Positions 6,896 to 11,004 of a DNA stretch of 11,004 bases are shown in pieces. The stretch lies in the NCBI RefSeq assembly GCF_009711475.1, contig NZ_SMMD01000846.1, positions 1 through 11,004 of the forward strand, read 5' to 3'. A program made the translations under genes and the position numbers. The notes beneath the pieces were generated by a model. The model was not told the origin of the DNA. It saw nothing but the letters and a program-made list of their open reading frames with translations, and made no database searches. The DNA comes from Fulvivirga aurantia (lineage in GTDB: Bacteria > Bacteroidota > Bacteroidia > Cytophagales > Cyclobacteriaceae). Every line of letters begins with the position of its first letter. The stretch's first letter is position 1.

Positions 6896-8412
6896 GCCCT
6901 GAGCATATTCAGGATATCATCAATGTGCTCCCGGTTATTGGATAATCGGGGCACTTTATTTTGTCCACCCAGCTTATCTCTTTTTTTCATCCAATTGTAA
7001 AACGTACCCTGACTTACATGATGAACTATAGGTGGCTGTAGTGCCATATCTTTATATCGCTTGGCGTCATAATCAGAGTTAATCTCTCTAAGCGTAATAT
7101 CCAGTACCTCATCAAATCTCCGCTGATCGTTAGGTGGCTGTTTAAACTCAACGATCCACTCATGTCCACCGCGATTACCTTCGTCAAAATACACAGGAGC
7201 TGCCGTAAAATTATCAATTATTGCTTCAGTTGCCTCACAAGCTTTGGTTATTGCTGATTCTGCATTTTCAATAATTACCTCTTCTCCGAAAGCGTTAATA
7301 AAATGCTTCGTCCTTCCAGAAATCTTAATTCTATATGGATCAATCGAGGTAAACTTGATGGTATCGCCAATATTGTACCTCCACAAACCAGCGTTTGTAG
7401 AAATAAGCATGGCGTAATTTTTACCTAGTTCTACCTCATGTAATCCTATTGTTTTAGGGTGCTCTTCATGAATCTCTTCAGACGGAATAAATTCGTAGAA
7501 GATACCATAATCGAGCATGAGGAGCAGTTCGGTACTGTCTTTTTGATCTTGTATGCCAAAAAACCCTTCAGATGCATTGTAGGTCTCTACATAGCTCATT
7601 TTCTCAGAAGGAATTAGCTTTTTAAAAAGCTCCCGATAAGGCCCGAAAGCAACTGCACCATGAAAGAAAACCTCCAGATTTGGCCATACGTCAAGAATGT
7701 TATCTTTACCTGTAAGCTCCATCACTTTTTGAATGAGTAGAATAGTCCAGGTAGGTACACCAGCAAAGTTAGTCACATTTTCTTCTGATGTAACAAGGGC
7801 CATTTTTTCAATCTTCTCTTCCCATTTATCCATGAGCGCTACATCCAGTTTTGGCGTACGGATGAGCTGTGCCCATAATGGTAGGTTCTGCATGATTACT
7901 GCAGATACATCTCCATAATATGAGTTTTCATTGGGGTCGTATTCATTGATTTGGTGACTGCCACCAATCGTCAAACCTTTCCCAGTAAACATCTTCGTTT
8001 CAGGATAATTGTTGACGTAGATAGAGATAAGGTCTTTCCCTCCTTTGAAATGGCAATCATCTAAAGCTTCCTGAGAAACAGGGATGAATTTACTCCGTGC
8101 ATTGGTTGTACCAGATGATTTGGCAAACCAGGTAACTTCAGAAGGCCATAAGATATTTTGCTCACCTCGCATGAGGCGCTCTATATATGGGTAGAGCTGC
8201 TCGTAAGAGTGGGTAGGTACTTTCTCTTTATATTGCTCGTAATTGGATATTTCTGCAAACCCATATTTCTTGCCAAACTCCGTATTTTTAGCTTCGCTAA
8301 CCAGGCGTTTAAAAAGCTCCTCCTGTACATCATGCGGGTACTTCATAAAAAGCTCCATCTGATGAATTCGCTTTTTCATTACCCAGGTTAATATGGAGTT
8401 GAGTATATCCAA
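6892..8412 (-). CDS. GH3 family acyl-adenylating enzyme (GH3 auxin-responsive promoter family protein)
   Basis: A 506-residue member of the GH3 branch of adenylate-forming (ANL) enzymes. Plant GH3 proteins activate carboxylic acids such as auxin or jasmonate with ATP and couple them to amino acids; bacterial substrates are not established to my knowledge. Nucleotide-binding motifs are intact: SSGTT at residues 99-103, YNASEG at 278-283, and WRYNIGD at 344-350. The hinge/C-terminal domain begins near ISGRTKHFINAFGEE (364-378). No signal peptide is seen, so it is probably cytosolic. The start is TTG at 8412: an in-frame TAG lies 12 bases upstream with no ATG between, and starting at the next ATG (8379) would drop 11 residues that continue into the conserved N-terminal helix. 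lptB ends 60 bp upstream on the same strand. The stop codon overlaps that of the convergent DUF2911 gene by a shared TTAA. Family assignment is firm; substrate is unknown. Confidence 0.93.
   Translation of the reverse strand: MDILNSILTWVMKKRIHQMELFMKYPHDVQEELFKRLVSEAKNTEFGKKYGFAEISNYEQYKEKVPTHSYEQLYPYIERLMRGEQNILWPSEVTWFAKSSGTTNARSKFIPVSQEALDDCHFKGGKDLISIYVNNYPETKMFTGKGLTIGGSHQINEYDPNENSYYGDVSAVIMQNLPLWAQLIRTPKLDVALMDKWEEKIEKMALVTSEENVTNFAGVPTWTILLIQKVMELTGKDNILDVWPNLEVFFHGAVAFGPYRELFKKLIPSEKMSYVETYNASEGFFGIQDQKDSTELLLMLDYGIFYEFIPSEEIHEEHPKTIGLHEVELGKNYAMLISTNAGLWRYNIGDTIKFTSIDPYRIKISGRTKHFINAFGEEVIIENAESAITKACEATEAIIDNFTAAPVYFDEGNRGGHEWIVEFKQPPNDQRRFDEVLDITLREINSDYDAKRYKDMALQPPIVHHVSQGTFYNWMKKRDKLGGQNKVPRLSNNREHIDDILNMLRA
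6929..6962 (+). terminator. Candidate terminator of the DUF2911 gene, inside the opposing GH3 gene
   Basis: A 10-bp stem with two G-T wobbles pairs 6929-6938 with 6942-6951 around a 3-nt loop, followed by the T-rich run CTTTATTTT. It lies 33 bp past the DUF2911 stop, within the last codons of the convergent gene. In the other orientation no T run follows, so it would act only on plus-strand transcripts. The T run is interrupted, hence moderate confidence. Confidence 0.4.
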
Positions 8413-8440
8413 TGTAGTTCTTTTCTAATTTATGAAATTA

Positions 8441-8470
8441 TCAATTTACACAACATTGCCGAATCGCAAA
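8441..8470 (-). promoter_or_regulatory. Weak candidate Bacteroidota-type promoter before the GH3 gene
   Basis: On the minus strand the 60-bp lptB-GH3 gap contains TTTG (8470-8467), an 18-base spacer and TAAATTGA (8448-8441), an imperfect match to the TTTG-N19-21-TAnnTTTG promoter. It would place transcription start about 20-25 bases before the TTG start codon. The gap contains no obvious terminator for lptB, so readthrough is equally possible. Confidence 0.25.
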
Positions 8471-8472
8471 GG

Positions 8473-9204
8473 TTAAATTTTTCGCTTCAATTCAAAGCTT
8501 TGCCCGAGGTAAACTCGTCTTACCTGCTCATCTGCAGCAAGGTCTTCAGCAGATCCTGCTTTAAGTAGCTTTCCTTCAAACATAAGATAGGCTCTATCTG
8601 TAATCGAAAGTGTTTCGTTTACATTGTGGTCGGTAATGAGGATACCAATATTTTTTTCTTTAAGCTTGGCTACAATAGTCTGAATTTCCTCAACAGCAAT
8701 TGGGTCTACACCTGCAAATGGCTCATCTAGTAAAACAAAGTTAGGGTCAACGGCCAGTGCTCGCGCAATTTCGGTTCTTCTTCTTTCTCCACCTGAGAGT
8801 ACCACGCCCAGGTTTTTTCTCACATGCGTAAGACTAAATTCTTCCAGAAGTGCTTCCATCTTTTCTTTCTGCTCTTTCTTCGGAATATTACGCATTTCCA
8901 ATACCGCCATGATGTTTTCCTCTACGGTAAGCTTTCTAAAAACGGAAGCCTCCTGCGCCAGATAACCAATGCCGAGCTTAGCTCTACGGTACATTGGTAA
9001 GTCTGTGATATTTTCACCATCTAAGAAAATTTCTCCCTCATTGGGTTTAATAAGACCTACAATCATGTAGAAGGTTGTTGTCTTACCGGCTCCATTAGGC
9101 CCTAACAGTCCTACAATTTCACCTTGTTCTACCTGTACAGATACATGGTTTACAACCGTTCTCTTTTTATATTTCTTTACTAAATTCTCAGACCTTAAAA
9201 TCAT
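8473..9204 (-). CDS. lptB: Lipopolysaccharide export ABC transporter ATPase LptB
   Basis: Cytosolic ATPase that pairs with the LptF/LptG membrane proteins to extract lipopolysaccharide from the inner membrane and push it along the Lpt bridge. The 243-residue protein has Walker A GPNGAGKT (35-42), a Q-loop at Q84 in the LptB-typical [17 protein letters not shown], signature LSGGE (136-140), Walker B FVLLDEP (156-162) with catalytic E161, and switch H193 in ITDHN. The QEASVFRKL stretch separates LptB from generic branched-amino-acid ATPases. I place the start at the ATG at 9204 because [12 protein letters not shown] matches the usual LptB N-terminus; a longer in-frame reading begins at TTG 9213 but adds only three residues. 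recJ ends 15 bp upstream, so co-transcription is likely. LptF, LptG, LptC, LptA and LptD are not in the window. Confidence 0.97.
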   Translation of the reverse strand: MILRSENLVKKYKKRTVVNHVSVQVEQGEIVGLLGPNGAGKTTTFYMIVGLIKPNEGEIFLDGENITDLPMYRRAKLGIGYLAQEASVFRKLTVEENIMAVLEMRNIPKKEQKEKMEALLEEFSLTHVRKNLGVVLSGGERRRTEIARALAVDPNFVLLDEPFAGVDPIAVEEIQTIVAKLKEKNIGILITDHNVNETLSITDRAYLMFEGKLLKAGSAEDLAADEQVRRVYLGQSFELKRKI

Positions 9205-9219
9205 AATGAGCAAAAATAA

Positions 9220-10926
9220 CTAATCAAATTTGATATCCTTTACATTTAACTGAATAGAAGTCATACCTCTAAAATGGTTTTCCTCAATAGTAAAGACCAT
9301 TTTAAACAGCACGCCATCTGCCAGTTTCTTCTCGATAGGAGCAAGATTAAAGCCAATTACTTCAAACTTCTTATCACGATCTACTTGCTGCGCAGTAAAT
9401 TTTAAATGTTTGCCTTTAATCAGCTTAATATGTCCATACACAAACACGTTCTCAGCCATAAACACTGGTTTAGGATTGGCTGGCCCAAATGGCTCCATTT
9501 GATCTAAAACACTGAAAAAATTAGCCGTGATTTGGTCAAAATCGATAACCGTGTCTATCTCTATTTGAGGTGTGAGTAATTCTTCCGGAATACTCCCGGA
9601 AACAACCTCCTCAAACTTTTCCTGAAACAACGGCACTTTGTCAACATCCATGGTAAGTCCAGCGGCATACATGTGGCCACCAAACTGATCGAGCAAATCG
9701 CTACATTGTGAGATGGCCTCATAGACATCAAAACCGGGAACAGACCTTGCAGATCCGGTAGCCTTGTTGTTAGATTCTGTAAGAATAATTGTGGGTCGGT
9801 GAAATTTTTCGATACATCGGGAAGCCACGATGCCTATTACACCTTTGTGCCAGCTATTATTAAATAAAACAGTGCTTTTTGCGATTTTTAGATTATCGCT
9901 TTCTTCTATCATAGCCAAGGCCTCTTGCGTAATGGAAGAGTCAAAATCTCTGCGTTGATTGTTTTTAAGGTTGAGCTTATCGCAAAAATGATAGGCCTCC
10001 TCCTCAGACTCTGACAAAAGCATATGTACAGAGGTTTTTGCATGGTCAATTCTTCCGGCAGCATTTATACGTGGTGCGAGCCCGAAGACTATCCCCGTAA
10101 TGGTTACTTTTTTAGGTACTCCTGCCAACCGCATCAATGCTTTCAGCCCCGGCTTTGGAGAATCCATCAGCTTTTTTATGCCGTAATAGGCCAGCACTCT
10201 ATTTTCTCCATCGATAGGTACTATGTCTGAGGCGATACTCACAGCCACCAAGTCAAGAAAATCAAACGGGTCAATCTTCAGCTCAGGATACTTTTTTGAA
10301 AGGGCTTGCAATAGCTTAAATCCAATGCCACAACCTGGTAATTCTTTATAAGGGTACTCGCAATCGGCACGTTTGGGATCAAGTAATGCAATGGCTGGGG
10401 GCAGCTCATCTCCGGGTCGGTGGTGGTCACAGATTACGAAATCAATGCCATTGTCCCGAGCATAGCTTATCAGTTCAACTGATTTAATTCCACAGTCTAA
10501 TGCTACGATAAGAGAATATCCATTTTCTATGGCAAAATCGATGCCTTGCTTAGAAATACCGTAGCCTTCTTTATACCGATCAGGTATATAAAAGTCTGAG
10601 CGATGGTAGAATTTATTTATAGCACCAAAAAATAGGGCTACTGAAGTAGTACCATCTACATCGTAATCACCATAAACCAATATTTTTTCCTGCCCTTGAA
10701 TGGCTTCGTACACCCGATCGACAGCCGCATGCATATCGGCCATAAGAAAAGGATCATGAAGCATCGAAAGCTTGGGTCTAAAAAAAGCTTTAGCCTCATC
10801 GAATGAGGTCTTTCCGCGTTGTGCCAAAATAGATGCTATTGGCTGACTCACGTTAATACTTTCACACAGTACTTTGACAACCTCCTCTTCCGGAGGGTCA
10901 TTTATAAGCCATCGTTTTTCAAGCAT
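9220..10926 (-). CDS. recJ: Single-stranded-DNA-specific exonuclease RecJ
   Basis: 5'-3' single-strand DNA exonuclease of the DHH phosphoesterase family, used in recombination and mismatch/base-excision repair. Its 568 residues are close to the E. coli length (577). The metal-binding motifs are all present: YGDYDVDGTT (85-94, with D87, D89, D91), LDCG (143-146, D144), CDHHRPG (166-172), and ASDIVP (232-237, D234). APRINAAGRIDHA (284-296) is the RecJ-specific motif. The DHHA1 part follows, with SARS (392-395) and GGHMYAAG (416-423), and the C-terminal ~110 residues form the expected OB-fold. Nothing is truncated or missing. ATG at 10926 is the start; no Shine-Dalgarno motif precedes it. lptB begins 15 bp downstream. 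The pairing with an envelope gene looks like a shared transcript, not a shared pathway. Confidence 0.98.
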   Translation of the reverse strand: MLEKRWLINDPPEEEVVKVLCESINVSQPIASILAQRGKTSFDEAKAFFRPKLSMLHDPFLMADMHAAVDRVYEAIQGQEKILVYGDYDVDGTTSVALFFGAINKFYHRSDFYIPDRYKEGYGISKQGIDFAIENGYSLIVALDCGIKSVELISYARDNGIDFVICDHHRPGDELPPAIALLDPKRADCEYPYKELPGCGIGFKLLQALSKKYPELKIDPFDFLDLVAVSIASDIVPIDGENRVLAYYGIKKLMDSPKPGLKALMRLAGVPKKVTITGIVFGLAPRINAAGRIDHAKTSVHMLLSESEEEAYHFCDKLNLKNNQRRDFDSSITQEALAMIEESDNLKIAKSTVLFNNSWHKGVIGIVASRCIEKFHRPTIILTESNNKATGSARSVPGFDVYEAISQCSDLLDQFGGHMYAAGLTMDVDKVPLFQEKFEEVVSGSIPEELLTPQIEIDTVIDFDQITANFFSVLDQMEPFGPANPKPVFMAENVFVYGHIKLIKGKHLKFTAQQVDRDKKFEVIGFNLAPIEKKLADGVLFKMVFTIEENHFRGMTSIQLNVKDIKFD

Positions 10927-10964
10927 GATACACCAATTATTTCTTTCCCAAACCCTTACAATGG

Positions 10965-10995
10965 TAAGTATAAACTATATGGTAGAATTCTCAAA
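10965..10995 (-). promoter_or_regulatory. Candidate promoter of the recJ-lptB(-GH3) unit
   Basis: On the minus strand, TTTG (10995-10992), a 19-base spacer and TATACTTA (10972-10965) resemble the Bacteroidota promoter TTTG-N19-21-TAnnTTTG; the second box matches four of six fixed positions. It lies 38 bases before the recJ ATG, a plausible leader length. An inverted repeat CTTAC-N4-GTAAG (10955-10968) overlaps its downstream edge. The upstream gene is outside the window, so readthrough cannot be excluded. Confidence 0.3.
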
Positions 10996-11004
10996 AATAA
11001 AGAA

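Noticed and set aside
8158..8391. Plus-strand 77-residue hydrophobic reading frame opposite the GH3 gene
   Set aside because: It lies wholly inside the well-supported GH3 gene on the other strand and shows no family features or start signal.
9205..9213. Longer lptB start at TTG 9213
   Set aside because: The ATG at 9204 gives the usual LptB N-terminus MILRSEN; the TTG adds only three residues that look like leader sequence.

Overview
The window looks like a housekeeping stretch of a Bacteroidota chromosome, most likely from the order Cytophagales (Marivirga/Fulvivirga-like). This is inferred from moderate to low GC, translation starts without Shine-Dalgarno motifs, a DUF2911-TPR protein, a bacterial GH3-family protein beside lptB and recJ, and promoter-like boxes of the TTTG / TAnnTTTG kind. 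I see no mobile element, CRISPR array, tRNA, rRNA or phage gene. Gene density is very high and the longest gap without a gene is 155 bp.

Left half, plus strand. A very large exported protein of more than 1613 residues, cut by the left edge of the window, fills the first 4.85 kb. I cannot assign it to a named family. It has a signal peptide, a helical N-terminal region, a striking acidic tract with nine regularly spaced tryptophans, a possible winged-helix segment, about 1000 residues of beta-rich sequence, and an acidic tail with three DGF triplets. A clear intrinsic terminator follows it and ends only 19 bp before plsY, the membrane acyltransferase that starts phospholipid synthesis. A 155-bp gap containing a perfect 18-bp palindrome then leads to a secreted DUF2911-TPR protein.

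Right half, minus strand, transcribed toward the left half: recJ (single-strand DNA exonuclease), lptB (ATPase of lipopolysaccharide export, 15 bp after recJ) and a GH3-family adenylating enzyme (60 bp after lptB). These three may form one transcription unit. The GH3 gene and the DUF2911 gene converge and share a TTAA palindrome that holds both stop codons.

Functionally, PlsY, LptB, the DUF2911 protein and the giant protein all concern the cell envelope; RecJ is a DNA-repair passenger. The most unfamiliar object is the giant protein. A role beside the Lpt lipid-transport machinery is a hypothesis only. I found no evidence for a defence system or other self-contained new system.
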